Source: Pseudomonas sp. F(2018)
GTDB taxonomy: Bacteria > Pseudomonadota > Gammaproteobacteria > Pseudomonadales > Pseudomonadaceae
Direction: 5' to 3'
Length of the DNA stretch: 64,000 nucleotides
Assembly (NCBI RefSeq): GCF_005508865.1
Contig: NZ_SCOM01000001.1
Span: 868,001-932,000 of the forward strand
Shown: one piece after another, positions 44,765-56,353 of the stretch
Position numbering within the stretch: the first letter of the stretch is position 1
How the letters are laid out: every line of letters begins with the position of its first letter
Position numbers and translations under genes: made by a program
Notes under the pieces: model-generated
What the model was told of the DNA's origin: nothing
Database searches by the model: none
The model's input: the letters and a program-made list of their open reading frames with translations, nothing else

Positions 44765-46714
44765 TTACTCCGTCTTCCAGGGCGCCGGTGCGCCTACCAG
44801 GCGGCCCATCGCGCCATAGATACCCAATTCCTTGAGCACACTCAACTCGCCTTCGGTTTCCACCATCTCGGCGATCAGTGGCAGATCGATGCTGTTGGTG
44901 GCGCGGAAGATCGCCTCGATGAACATGCGCTTGTCGTCTTCCTTGTCGATGGCGCGGATGTAGCTGCCGTCGATCTTCAGGTATGCCAGGCCCAGGTGGG
45001 TCAGGTTGCCGATCAGGCTGAAGCGCCCGCCGAAGTGCTGCAGGCCCAGGTGGTAGCCAGCCTCGCGCACCTGCTGGCTGAGTGTTTCCAGCTCTGCCGG
45101 TGGTGGTAGGTAGCGTTCGTCCAGTTCCAGGGTCATGAGTTCGCCCTGTTGCGGGTGTTCCCTGAGTACCTCGATCAGCTTGCCGAGGCTTTTGGCGTCG
45201 CGCAGCGTGGCGGCGGACAGGCTGAGGGCGAGTGGCTGCGGGTACTTGGCCAGGTGCGCCAGGCTGTGCTCGAGCATGGCCAGGTCGAAGCGTGCGGCCC
45301 AGCCCAGGCGTTCGATCCACGGCAGGAAGCGGCCGGCGGCCACGGCCTCGCCCTGCGGGTCGAGCAGGCGCGCCAGGACCTTCTGATGCAGCACCTGGCT
45401 GGTGTCTGCGCAGGCCGCCACGGGCTGGAAGTACAGCTGCAGCATGCTCTGGCTGAGCGCATCGTCGATCCAGCGCCGCCAGTCGTGCAGGCCCTGGCCA
45501 TTGGTGGTCTGGAAGTCGTCCAGGCGCTCCCAGGACTTGCCCGCATTGCTCTGCGCCTGGGCCAGGGCCTGGTCGGCGCGGCCGATCACATTGGCCACTT
45601 CCTCGCCGGGGCGGAACGCGGCGATGCCCAGGTGCGCCACGGGCGTACAATCGCTGGCGCCGGTCTGGCGCAGGCTCTCCAGCCCGTCCGCCAGTTCCTG
45701 GGCAAGGCGGTCGGCATCCTCGGCGACCAGGCCCGGGGCGAGCAGGGTGAACTCGCCGCCGCGGCTGCGCGAGGCCAGCCAGTCCGGCGCGCCGCGCTGC
45801 TCCAGCAAGCGCTTGAGCAGTTCACCGATGCTGTAGATCAGCGAGTCGGTACGCTGGCCGCCCATGCGCTGGTTGAGGCCGCCGAGATCGTTCACGCGCA
45901 GGAACATCAGGTAGCCCGAGGCGTTCTGCTCGGTCACCGCCAACTGGTTGGCCAGCTTGATCTCGAACAGGCGGCGGTTGGCCAGGCCGGTGAGGCTGTC
46001 CTGGTAGGCCTCTTCGCGCAGCTTCTCGCTGCGCGCGGCTTCCTCGGCGAACAGCTGCTTGAGCTTCTCGACCATCTGGTTCATCGCCAGCACCACGCGC
46101 TTGAGCTCGGGGGTGCGCGGCACGCGGGGCAGGGTGAGGAATTCGCGACGGGTGATGGCCTGGGCCTGGCTGACCATGTTGTCCAGCGGGCGCAGCTGGG
46201 TGCGTAGCAGCCAGCCGCCGAGGATGGCGCTGATCACGCCGCACAGCAGCAGCCAGAGCAAGCTGCCGATGGCGCTGTCCCACAGCTTGGCCAGGGCGAA
46301 TTGCGGATGGCTGAGCACCTCGACCCGCGCCGCCTGTTCCCAGCCGCGCATGATCAGCGCATCGCCGCCCTGCGGATCGAGGTCGACCAGGTCGACGAAC
46401 CAGGCGGGCACCTTGTCCGAGGTGGTGGTGGTGCGCCGCTCGACTATCACTTCCTCGCCGGGAATGCGCACCACGCGGATGGTGGCGAAGTAGCCGCTGT
46501 CGAAGATCGAGCTGACCATCAGCTCGATCATCGCCGGGTCGTCCACGTGTGGCGTCATCGACAGGCCCAGCGCGGTGGCGGCGTCCTGGGCATGCGAGCG
46601 CAACTGGCTGAGCAGCTGTTCGCGCGAGGTCTCCACGCCGGCGATAAAGCTGCCGGTGAAGGCCACCACGAGGAACAGGCAGATGGCGAGAAACAGCTGT
46701 TTCAACAGGGACAT
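44765..46714 (-). CDS. lapD: c-di-GMP receptor LapD
   Basis: 649 residues: membrane helix (6-25), periplasmic output domain (about 26-150), second helix (150-170), HAMP, degenerate GGDEF (RGGEF at the signature position) and degenerate EAL (KVLARL for EAL). This is the LapD plan: binding of c-di-GMP to the inactive EAL domain makes the periplasmic part hold the protease LapG. The gene overlaps no other; lapG is ten bases upstream on the same strand. GGAGAGG precedes the ATG. Confidence 0.94.
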   Translation of the reverse strand: MSLLKQLFLAICLFLVVAFTGSFIAGVETSREQLLSQLRSHAQDAATALGLSMTPHVDDPAMIELMVSSIFDSGYFATIRVVRIPGEEVIVERRTTTTSDKVPAWFVDLVDLDPQGGDALIMRGWEQAARVEVLSHPQFALAKLWDSAIGSLLWLLLCGVISAILGGWLLRTQLRPLDNMVSQAQAITRREFLTLPRVPRTPELKRVVLAMNQMVEKLKQLFAEEAARSEKLREEAYQDSLTGLANRRLFEIKLANQLAVTEQNASGYLMFLRVNDLGGLNQRMGGQRTDSLIYSIGELLKRLLEQRGAPDWLASRSRGGEFTLLAPGLVAEDADRLAQELADGLESLRQTGASDCTPVAHLGIAAFRPGEEVANVIGRADQALAQAQSNAGKSWERLDDFQTTNGQGLHDWRRWIDDALSQSMLQLYFQPVAACADTSQVLHQKVLARLLDPQGEAVAAGRFLPWIERLGWAARFDLAMLEHSLAHLAKYPQPLALSLSAATLRDAKSLGKLIEVLREHPQQGELMTLELDERYLPPPAELETLSQQVREAGYHLGLQHFGGRFSLIGNLTHLGLAYLKIDGSYIRAIDKEDDKRMFIEAIFRATNSIDLPLIAEMVETEGELSVLKELGIYGAMGRLVGAPAPWKTE

Positions 46715-46723
46715 AGGCCTCTC

Positions 46724-47422
46724 CTAACCCTCTCCGATGTCGAAGCCTTCGGCTCGCATCTTTTTCAACAGATCCTGCCAGCGCGACAGTTTCTTGGTGT
46801 CGCTCTTCCTGCCGGTCTGGCCTGGCAGATACAGGCCCTCGGCATTGAAGGCGTAGACCGGCAGCAGGTCCTTGCGCTGGGACGCGGGGCGGATTTCTCC
46901 GATCAGATTGTCCAGCACCAGGGGTTCTGCGCCGGGGCTGGCGTAATAGGTGAGCACCATGTGCGCCTGGTTGTAGCGCAGTGCCTTGACGTACGTGATG
47001 CGCAGCTTGTCGCTGGGCACGCCCAGGCGGCGCAGGGTGAAGTACTTGGCGATGGAGTAGTCCTCGCAGTCGCCGGCGCCCTTGATCAGCGCCTCGACCG
47101 GCGTGGCCCAGTAGTCGTTCTGCCGCCAGTTGCGGCTGTCGTCGGAGAAGCGGAACTGGCGATTGAAGAAGCGATTGACCGCGGCCAGCTTCTCGTTTTC
47201 GGGGAGATTGGTGCTGCTGATGATCAGCTCGTCCCAGGCCTCGATGCGGCCCTTGGCGACGCCGAGGTTGCCATAGCGCTGCTCGGCATTCTGCAGGATC
47301 AGACCGAAGTCCCAGTTGGCTCGCGCCACCATCGCCAGCAGCAGGCCGAGCAGGGCGCCGAGCAACAGCCGGCCTGGCGGCAGGCGCTTGGCTCGTCCCT
47401 GAATGCTCGGCCGCAACGGCAT
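46724..47422 (-). CDS. lapG: Periplasmic calcium-dependent cysteine protease LapG
   Basis: 232 residues with an N-terminal signal/anchor (about 18-35). The transglutaminase-like protease core has Cys119 (GAGDCEDYS), His154 (NQAHMVLTYY) and Asp171 (LVLDNLIGE). It cleaves the adhesin's TAAG site to release it from the surface when LapD lets go. First gene of lapG-lapD. GGAGAC precedes the ATG. Confidence 0.94.
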   Translation of the reverse strand: MPLRPSIQGRAKRLPPGRLLLGALLGLLLAMVARANWDFGLILQNAEQRYGNLGVAKGRIEAWDELIISSTNLPENEKLAAVNRFFNRQFRFSDDSRNWRQNDYWATPVEALIKGAGDCEDYSIAKYFTLRRLGVPSDKLRITYVKALRYNQAHMVLTYYASPGAEPLVLDNLIGEIRPASQRKDLLPVYAFNAEGLYLPGQTGRKSDTKKLSRWQDLLKKMRAEGFDIGEG

Positions 47423-47493
47423 GGAAATGTCTCCACGAGAGGTGGATGAAGTGTAGGCAGCGCGTCACGTTTTTTCCGCTTTCGCGGTGCGCT

Positions 47494-47898
47494 TCAGCGG
47501 CGGTTGGGCAGGGTCTTCTGACGCAGGATGTAGAGGCTCACCAGCACCGCGCTGGTGAGCATGAAGGCGCGTGCCCAGGGCAGCGGCACCAGGTAGCAGG
47601 ACAGGCCGATGCTGGCCCACATCAGGCCCAGGGCATAGACCTTGCCCTTGAGCGGAATGCCGTTGCCTTCCAGGTAGTCACGAATCCACGGGCCGAGGCG
47701 CGGGTGGTTGACCAGCCACAGGTAGAAGCGCCTGGAACTGCGCACGAAACAGGCCGCGGCCAGCAGCAGGAAGGGCGTGGTGGGCAGCACCGGCACGAAG
47801 ATGCCGATCACCCCGAGCACCACGCTCAGCCAGCCGATCGCCAGCAGCGCGTAACGCACGCTGCGGTGACGGCTCTGCTGGATGTCGCTGTGCGCCAT
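47494..47898 (-). CDS. DUF454 (YbaN-like) inner-membrane protein
   Basis: 134 residues with three or four membrane helices and the family start GWLSVVLGVIGIFVPVLPTTPFLLLAAACF. A conserved small inner-membrane protein of unknown function. It starts nine bases after the UPF0149 gene and is probably cotranscribed with it. Confidence 0.88.
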   Translation of the reverse strand: MAHSDIQQSRHRSVRYALLAIGWLSVVLGVIGIFVPVLPTTPFLLLAAACFVRSSRRFYLWLVNHPRLGPWIRDYLEGNGIPLKGKVYALGLMWASIGLSCYLVPLPWARAFMLTSAVLVSLYILRQKTLPNRR

Positions 47899-47907
47899 GG
47901 GCGCGGC

Positions 47908-48495
47908 TTAATGGTGGCGGGGTTTGAGAAGGGCTGGTTTCTCTTCCGGCGCCTGGCACAGCAGGAACAGGGCGGTGAGCAGTTCGGGGATCTGGTCGAC
48001 CATGCTGTCCACCAAATGGCGGTCGCGGGCGATCTCGGCGAATTCCGGCTGCTCGTCGAACAGGCCGGAGGCGACCATGATCGGCAGCAGCAGCTCGCTG
48101 ACTTCGTCTTCGGAGTCCTCGAACCACACGGCCTCGCGCAGGAACACACCTTCCATGAAGCCGATGCACCAGCCGCGCAGGTCGGAGTCGTCCGGCTCGT
48201 CGCCGAGGTCGATGTCGCAGGGGATTTCCGGCTCGTCGTCGCTGGCCAGCTGGCGGGCGATGTGGGCCTTGAGCAGCTGCAGAGTGATTTCGATTTCTTC
48301 GCGCTCGGCCTCGCTGCGGTAGTGCGGCGGCTCGGCGAACAGGGCGTCGATCCACTCGCGCTCCGGCACCTGGTCGGGGCAGATGCACAGGGCGGTCAGG
48401 TAGCCATGGGCGGCCACGTAGTCCAGAGCTTCTTCGTGCAGATCATCAGCATCGAGGAAGGCTTGCAGGCGGGACAATTGCTCGGCGAAGGACAT
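47908..48495 (-). CDS. UPF0149 / YecA-family protein
   Basis: 195 residues, acidic and helical, with the family pattern LHGYLTALCICP-like (AAHGYLTALCICPDQV) and RGWCIGFMEGV. It lacks the C-terminal SEC-C zinc motif that some YecA members have. Function unknown. First gene of a pair with DUF454, divergent from recQ across the palindromic element. Confidence 0.85.
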   Translation of the reverse strand: MSFAEQLSRLQAFLDADDLHEEALDYVAAHGYLTALCICPDQVPEREWIDALFAEPPHYRSEAEREEIEITLQLLKAHIARQLASDDEPEIPCDIDLGDEPDDSDLRGWCIGFMEGVFLREAVWFEDSEDEVSELLLPIMVASGLFDEQPEFAEIARDRHLVDSMVDQIPELLTALFLLCQAPEEKPALLKPRHH

Positions 48496-48610
48496 CGTGG
48501 GACTACCTTGAGTGAGTAAACATCGGGATTCTAGCCGCCCAGGCCCGCAAAAGCACGGCCGACGGGCGATGGCCTGCCGCCGTCATCGCTCGCGTATACT
48601 GCGCCGCCCA

Positions 48611-48875
48611 GGGTCTGTTCCCGTTTCGTTTGCGGCCGCGCCGGTGCCCGTTTTGGCGCGAGGCTAGGCGCGAGACGCGAAGTTTGGTCGTCCAAATGAG
48701 CCGTCGAGCAACGACGTATCGCGCCAAAACGGGCCCGGCCCTGCGGGTTGCGCGAGAAATGGCGCCATGCGTTGTTGCGGAACTTGACAAGGGATCACCA
48801 TTGCCTGCATTCCGCGCCTAGCCTGGCGCCATTTCTCGCAGCAACGCGGCTCGCAAACGAAACGGGAACAGACCC
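48611..48875. repeat. Nested inverted-repeat element (MITE-like) upstream of recQ
   Basis: A perfect 24-base inverted repeat (48611-48634 and 48852-48875, outer sequence GGGTCTGTTCCCG) encloses two further palindromes. The left one pairs 48646-48660 with 48720-48734 (GCCCGTTTTGGCGCG), and the right one pairs 48752-48767 with 48824-48839 (GCGAGAAATGGCGCCA). The two inner units share GGCGC-AGGCTAGGCGCG in opposite orientation and look like diverged inverted copies of one element. The whole would fold into a three-armed structure. No coding capacity; it ends three bases before the first ATG in front of recQ. Confidence 0.85.
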
Positions 48876-48889
48876 TTATGGAGACCGGC

Positions 48890-51040
<2,151 letters not shown>

Positions 51041-51145
51041 TGTCGCGGCGATAACGATTCTTTACGCCAATTCGTTGGCGACAAACTTGTGACGTGTTTC
51101 TCAAAACGCTAGGGTTAGCCCAAGCGATCGATAAGCGAGGTCCTG

Positions 51146-52306
51146 GTGTCGCTGCATCCCGACTGGCTGGGCGAGGTTCCGCCCAATCCCTATGCCGAGC
51201 AACTGTCTCGCGGCTATCGCCTGTTGCGTTTCGCCCCATCCCTGGAGCGCGAATACCGCGCCTACATGCTGCGCGACACCCTGGAGCTGAAGCGGGTCGC
51301 GGTGGTCTATGCCCTGCTGGTGTGGCTGGCCTTCGCCGGTGTCGATATCTGGATGATCGAGGGGCCGCTGCTGGCGGCCCTGCTGGCCATTCGCGCCGGC
51401 GTGGGGCTGCTGTTGCTGGCCTGCGGGCGGGTGATCCTCAGTCGTCGCCACTCGCAGCTGGCGGCGCCGCTGGGCATCGCCTGCATCGGCGCCATGGGCT
51501 TTGGCGCGGCGGCCATCATCGCCCTGGGGCATAGTCAGGACCCTTCCTTCCCCTACGAGGGGCTGCTGCTGGTGTGCATCGCCGCCTACTTCCTGGTCGG
51601 CCTGCGCCTGGTCGAGGCGGTCATCACCTCGTTTCTGGTGCTGCTCGCCTACGGCCTGTTCGAGTGGCTCGGCGGCCTGGCCCCGGAGCGCCTGTTCAAT
51701 AACTTGCTGTTCCTGCTGGCCGGCAACCTGATCGGCGCCATCGGCTGCTACCAGCTGGAGCTGAAGTCGCGCGAGCACTTTCTGGTCAGTGGCCTGCTGC
51801 GCGTGCTGGCCGACCAGGACGGCCTGACCGGCCTGCACAACCGGCGCAGTTTCTACCGCGAGCTGGGCCGCCTGTGGCGCCAGGCGCAGCGTGAAGAGCG
51901 TTCGCTGGCGTTGCTGCTGTGCGATGTCGACCACTTCAAGGCGTACAACGACCGCTATGGTCACCAGGCCGGTGACCGCGCCTTGCAGCAGGTCGGCGAG
52001 GTGCTGTTGCAGGCGGCGCGGCGCCCGCTCGACATGGCGGCGCGCCTGGGTGGCGAGGAGTTCGCCGTGCTGCTCTACGACATCTCGGCGAGTGAGGCCA
52101 GGCAGCGCGCCGAGACCCTGCGCCAGAGCCTGGAGGCTCGTGCCATCGAGCACGCGGGCTCGCAGACGGCGACGGTGCTGACCCTCTCGGTCGGCGTGTG
52201 TTGCCTGCAGCCGGCGGCGGACCTGGCCATGGACAGCCTGTTCGAGCATGCCGACCGCGCCCTGTACGAGGCCAAGGCCTTCGGTCGCAACCAGGTGGTG
52301 ACCTGA
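51146..52306 (+). CDS. Membrane-bound diguanylate cyclase (HsbD-like)
   Basis: 386 residues: cytoplasmic N-terminus, about six membrane helices (50-210), then a GGDEF domain with LGGEEFAVLLYD (active-site GGEEF) and the metal Asp in LCDVDHFKAYND. It should make c-di-GMP. The start is GTG at 51146 with GAGG upstream. The order recQ, this gene, DUF2804, MarR, FimV-like resembles the hsbD region of P. aeruginosa (PA3340-PA3344, from memory). HptB/HsbR/HsbA are not visible here. Confidence 0.88.
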   Translation: MSLHPDWLGEVPPNPYAEQLSRGYRLLRFAPSLEREYRAYMLRDTLELKRVAVVYALLVWLAFAGVDIWMIEGPLLAALLAIRAGVGLLLLACGRVILSRRHSQLAAPLGIACIGAMGFGAAAIIALGHSQDPSFPYEGLLLVCIAAYFLVGLRLVEAVITSFLVLLAYGLFEWLGGLAPERLFNNLLFLLAGNLIGAIGCYQLELKSREHFLVSGLLRVLADQDGLTGLHNRRSFYRELGRLWRQAQREERSLALLLCDVDHFKAYNDRYGHQAGDRALQQVGEVLLQAARRPLDMAARLGGEEFAVLLYDISASEARQRAETLRQSLEARAIEHAGSQTATVLTLSVGVCCLQPAADLAMDSLFEHADRALYEAKAFGRNQVVT

Positions 52307-52391
52307 AGCGCCCCCCGCGCTGGCGTGAATCGTCCCTGGCAGCCTTCGGCGCGGCTGCTAGCATCGGCGCTTTCCTCTGCCGGCAGTAATC

Positions 52392-53396
52392 ATGGAACGA
52401 CTGATCCAGGCCAACGGCCAACCCCATTACGGCATCTTCCCGGCCGCACCGGGCCACGTGAACTGGCGCGACTTCGACTTCCGCTCGCCCATGGGACGCC
52501 GCCTCGGCACCCTGGCCAAGTGGCGGCGCTTTCATCAGTTCCAGTACTTCGGCATCGTCAGTGACGAGCTGATCGGCGGCTGCGCCCTGGCCGACATCAG
52601 CCTGCTCACCGCCGGCTTCGTGTACCTGTTCCACCCGGCCAGTGGGCGCATGATCGAGCGCGAGTTCAAACGGCCACTGGGGCATGGCACCGCGTTCTCG
52701 CAGCAGCCCAACGACGGTCTCTGCGAGTTGCGCAGCGGCGCCAACCTGTTGCGCCTGGACAATCGCGGCAGCGACAAGCACCTGCTGGTAGAGCTGGACG
52801 ACGGCACGCGCATCGAGGCGAGCTTCTCCGAGCAGCAGTTCGAGCCTATGTGCATCTGCACGCCGACGGCGGTGAACGGCTGGGTCTACGCGCAGAAGGT
52901 CGCCGGCGTGCGCTGCCGGGGCAGCGTGCGCAGCGAGCTGGGTGACTTCGACCTGCAGGCGCTGAATGCCTTCGCCCACCACGACTGGTCGGCCGGCTAC
53001 ATGCGCCCGGAGACCTTCTGGAACTGGGCCTGCCTGTCCGGCGAGGTGGCCGGCACACGAGTGGGGCTGAACCTGTCCTGCGGCGTCAACGAGACCAGTT
53101 TCAGCGAGAACTGCTATTGGCTGGACGGCGCCCTGATGCCGGTCGGCGGCGTGCACTTCCAGTTCGATCGCGACGACCCGCTGAAACCCTGGCGCATCGT
53201 CTCCGGCGACGGTCAGGTGGAGCTGAACTTCCGTGGCCACGGCCTGCATCGCGAGCAACTGAACCTGGGCGTGCTGGCCAGCAACTTCAAGCAGGTGTTC
53301 GGCTGCTTCCAGGGCACTCTGCGCCCGCCGGGCAGGGCGCCGCTGGTGATCGACAACCTGTGGGGCTTCGTCGAGGATCAGTATGTCAAATGGTGA
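52392..53396 (+). CDS. DUF2804 domain protein
   Basis: 334 residues without signal peptide or membrane segments, beta-rich, with family-like segments NWRDFDFRSPMG, FNWACLSGEVAGTRVGLNLSCGVNETSFSENCYWLDG and LWGFVEDQYVKW. Function unknown; the fold may relate to lipocalin-like domains. It is about 85 bases after the diguanylate cyclase gene. Confidence 0.85.
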   Translation: MERLIQANGQPHYGIFPAAPGHVNWRDFDFRSPMGRRLGTLAKWRRFHQFQYFGIVSDELIGGCALADISLLTAGFVYLFHPASGRMIEREFKRPLGHGTAFSQQPNDGLCELRSGANLLRLDNRGSDKHLLVELDDGTRIEASFSEQQFEPMCICTPTAVNGWVYAQKVAGVRCRGSVRSELGDFDLQALNAFAHHDWSAGYMRPETFWNWACLSGEVAGTRVGLNLSCGVNETSFSENCYWLDGALMPVGGVHFQFDRDDPLKPWRIVSGDGQVELNFRGHGLHREQLNLGVLASNFKQVFGCFQGTLRPPGRAPLVIDNLWGFVEDQYVKW

Positions 53397-53432
53397 CAGC
53401 GGACTTGGCGACTCGCTTTCTCGGAGTTATGG

Positions 53433-53444
53433 TTAGTTGACTAA
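53433..53444 (+). promoter_or_regulatory. Palindrome in front of the MarR gene, possible operator
   Basis: TTAGTTGACTAA is a perfect dyad, followed by TAATTAG-type half sites to about 53451. It lies about 70 bases upstream of the marR start, in AT-rich sequence, as expected of an autoregulatory MarR/SlyA operator. Confidence 0.55.
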
Positions 53445-53514
53445 TAATTAGGTTTTTCTGCTGTCCACACGATTCGGGGAGTGGGCGGCGGCAGAGACCA
53501 GTGAGAGTCTTCTT

Positions 53515-53949
53515 ATGCACAACTTCGCGCACCACAGTTTCGGTATGCAGCTGGCCCAGCTTTCCCGCGCCTGGCGCGCCGAGCTGGACCGGCGTCTCTC
53601 CGGCCTCGGCCTGTCCCAGGCACGCTGGCTGGTTCTCCTTCACCTGGCGCTGCTCAAGGAGGCGCCGACCCAGCGCGAGTTGGCGCAGACCGTGGGCGTG
53701 GAGGGGCCGACCCTGGCCCGCCTGCTCGATGGTCTGGAGTCCCAGGATCTGGTGCGGCGCATCGCCGTGCCGGAAGACCGCCGGGCCAAGAAGGTGGTGC
53801 TCAGCGCCAAGGCGCGGCCGTTGATCGAACAGATCGAGAGCATTGCCCTGCAGCTGCGCAAGGAGCTGTTCGCCGGCGTCAGCGAAGAGGAGCAGCGCCT
53901 GTGCCAGAGCGTTCACGCACGCATTCTGGGCAATCTGGAAAAGACCTGA
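53515..53949 (+). CDS. MarR/SlyA-family transcriptional regulator
   Basis: 144 residues, winged helix with TQRELAQTVGVEGPTLARLLDGLESQDLVRR and the wing DRRAKKVVLSAKA. It resembles SlyA more than MarR in the N-terminal RAWRAELDRRLSGLGLSQARW. A palindrome 70 bases upstream suggests self-control. Possible targets are its neighbours; ligand unknown. Confidence 0.9.
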   Translation: MHNFAHHSFGMQLAQLSRAWRAELDRRLSGLGLSQARWLVLLHLALLKEAPTQRELAQTVGVEGPTLARLLDGLESQDLVRRIAVPEDRRAKKVVLSAKARPLIEQIESIALQLRKELFAGVSEEEQRLCQSVHARILGNLEKT

Positions 53950-54201
53950 GCTACAGGTCTTTCCGTTACATACAAGCATTTACCTATCGCGATTTAGCAT
54001 AAATCGCCGTTGGCGTTTGTTTCGGTGCTTTCTTAAGCTGCCCTTATGCTCGCCAGTTCGGTACTCACGTGCCACCTCTCTGGGCGGGCTTGCCGGGCCG
54101 CAAGGGAGCGCCTGCCCGACAGTGTGAGCACACGCCAGACCCGCCGGGGATAATCATTACGCCCAGGGATATGCCGGTCAGGCCGTGTCGGGGAGGAGCC
54201 T

Positions 54202-56259
54202 ATGGCTCGTATCCGTCACCTGCTGCTGGGCCTCGCCTCGGGGTCTGTCTTCTATTCGGGCCTGGTGCCCGCCCTGGGGTTGGGCGAAATCAGTCTGCAC
54301 TCGGCGCTGAACCAGCCGCTCGACGCGCAGATCGAACTGCTCGAAGTCGGCGACCTGAGCGCCGATGAGATCAAGGTGCGTCTGGCCAGCGTCGAAGACT
54401 TCAATCGCGCCGGTGTCGATCGCTTCTACTTTCTCAACGACCTGCGCTTCACCCCGGTGCTGGGCGGTGGACGCAACCTGATTCGGGTGGCGTCCAGCAA
54501 GCCGGTGCGCGAGCCGTATCTGAACTTCATCATCGAGGTGGCACGCCCGGGGGGCAGCCTGCTGCGCGAGTACACGGTGCTGATCGACCCGCCAGGCTCG
54601 GCCGCCTTCAGCCCGCAGGCGAGCCCGGCGACACAGCCCCAGGAAGCTGCGGCGCCGGTAGTACGCCCGGCGACGCCGCGGGCAATGCCGCTGGCCAGCC
54701 GTGGCGAGCGCTACCGGGTGCAGCGTGGCGACAGCCTGTGGGCCATCGCCGGGCGCCTGCAGGCCGGCGGCAGCTCGAGCAGCCGCGAAGCGCTGATGGC
54801 CGACCTGCATGCGCTCAACCCAGACGCGTTCAGTGGCGGTGATCGCAATCGCCTGCGCGCCGAGGCCGAGCTGTTGTTGCCCGACTCGGCATCGGCCGCG
54901 CCCGTCGCTAGCGATGCGCCGGTTGCGCAACCGATCGAGCAGCCGGCCGCCGTAGCACCGCTCGAGGTGGAGCGGCGCCAGGTGGATGCCGAGCTGGCCG
55001 GCGTCACCGCGCAGAACCAGGAGCTGCGCAGCGCCGTGGACGCTCTGCAGAGCCAGCTGGCCCAGTTGCAGGCGCAGATGGCCGAGAAGGATCGCCAGCT
55101 GCAGCAGATCCGCGACGACCTGCAGCAGCGACAAGCGGCATCCGCACCCGCGCCCGCGGTTGCCGAGCCGCAACCGGTGGCGCCACCAGCCAGCCAGCCC
55201 GCGCCGGCACCGGCCGAACGCGGCTGGGGTTGGGTGCTGTGGCTGGGCAGCGCCTTGCTGATCCTCATCCTGCTATTGGGTGCCTGGCTGCTGGGCCGCC
55301 GGCGCCCGGTGCGAGAACCGGAGCCGCAGCGCGGCCCGATCGCTTCCGAGTCCAGGCCGGAGGTGCAGGTGCCGGCCAGGCCGCAGCCAGCGGTAGTGCT
55401 CGAGCCGCAGCTAGAGGTCGAAGCGGAGATCGAGGAAGACGAGGAGGTGCTCCAGCCTGTCGCAGTGGCCCCGCCTCCTGCGCGGCGTATGCCCGCCAGC
55501 GCGGCCGATCCGCTGGAGGGGGCCAATATCTATATCGCCTACGGGCGCTTCGCCGATGCCGGTAACGTCCTGCGCAAGGCGTTGATCCAGTATCCCGAGC
55601 GGCTCGATCTGCACCTGCGCCTGTTCGAGGTGTACGGCGAGCTGGCCGATGCCGCCGCCTTCTTCGAGCAGGAGCGCCGGCTGCGCGAGCTGAGCGCCAG
55701 CCACGTGCAGGTTGACCAGATCCGTGCGCGCTACGCCGCCCTACGTCCGCAGCAGGATGATGTGCCGCTGGCCGACGCGGTGCTGCAGCTGGACGAGCCA
55801 GAGCCGCTCGCGGTGGCGCCGGACGAGTTCCAGCTCAATCTCGACGACCTGTCGTTGGACGCCGACTGGGATCTGGTCAGCCCCTTCCGGCCCGAGCAGT
55901 CGGGGCGGGCGAAGGCCGCGCAGGAGCAGGCGCCCGATCCGCATTTCCGCTCCAACCTGCAGGAGCTGCCGGAAGTGCTGGAGATGGAGGTGCTGGAATC
56001 CTTCGCCGAGCTGCCCCAGGAGCAGGTGCTGGGCGACGACCTGTCGCCGGAGCCGACCAAGGAGCCCAAGGGGCCGCTGCACAGCGACCTCAATCATCTG
56101 GCCGGCAACCGCGAACACCTGGTCAAGCTGAACCTGGCGCTGGCCTATATCGAACAGGGCGACATCGGCAGCGCCTGCGACATCCTCAACGAGGTGATCA
56201 GCGAGGGTGACGAGGAGGAGCGCGAGCGCGCCCGGGAGCTGTTGGCGAAGATCGCATGA
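54202..56259 (+). CDS. FimV-like peptidoglycan-binding hub protein
   Basis: 685 residues: signal peptide (to about 25), FimV N-terminal domain (GEISLHSALNQPLDAQIELLEVGDLS), LysM motif (YRVQRGDSLWAIAGRL, 172-187), coiled coil (about 250-315), one membrane helix (about 343-365), an acidic Pro-rich part and a C-terminal TPR-like end with NLALAYIEQGDIGSACDILNEVI. It is shorter than FimV proper (about 900 or more), so it is a paralogue type. Such proteins organise polar or pilus machinery. GGGAGGAG precedes the ATG. Confidence 0.85.
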   Translation: MARIRHLLLGLASGSVFYSGLVPALGLGEISLHSALNQPLDAQIELLEVGDLSADEIKVRLASVEDFNRAGVDRFYFLNDLRFTPVLGGGRNLIRVASSKPVREPYLNFIIEVARPGGSLLREYTVLIDPPGSAAFSPQASPATQPQEAAAPVVRPATPRAMPLASRGERYRVQRGDSLWAIAGRLQAGGSSSSREALMADLHALNPDAFSGGDRNRLRAEAELLLPDSASAAPVASDAPVAQPIEQPAAVAPLEVERRQVDAELAGVTAQNQELRSAVDALQSQLAQLQAQMAEKDRQLQQIRDDLQQRQAASAPAPAVAEPQPVAPPASQPAPAPAERGWGWVLWLGSALLILILLLGAWLLGRRRPVREPEPQRGPIASESRPEVQVPARPQPAVVLEPQLEVEAEIEEDEEVLQPVAVAPPPARRMPASAADPLEGANIYIAYGRFADAGNVLRKALIQYPERLDLHLRLFEVYGELADAAAFFEQERRLRELSASHVQVDQIRARYAALRPQQDDVPLADAVLQLDEPEPLAVAPDEFQLNLDDLSLDADWDLVSPFRPEQSGRAKAAQEQAPDPHFRSNLQELPEVLEMEVLESFAELPQEQVLGDDLSPEPTKEPKGPLHSDLNHLAGNREHLVKLNLALAYIEQGDIGSACDILNEVISEGDEEERERARELLAKIA

Positions 56260-56353
56260 TCAAGGGCGGGAAGGCCGACGCCGTGGCATGACCACGGCGT
56301 TGTCCTTTCTACGGCGCTATCATGGCGCCCCGATTCAGGCCAGGAGCCGCCGC

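Noticed and set aside
48611..48875. Insertion sequence with a transposase
   Set aside because: The inverted repeats enclose less than 270 bases and no transposase frame; at most a non-autonomous element.
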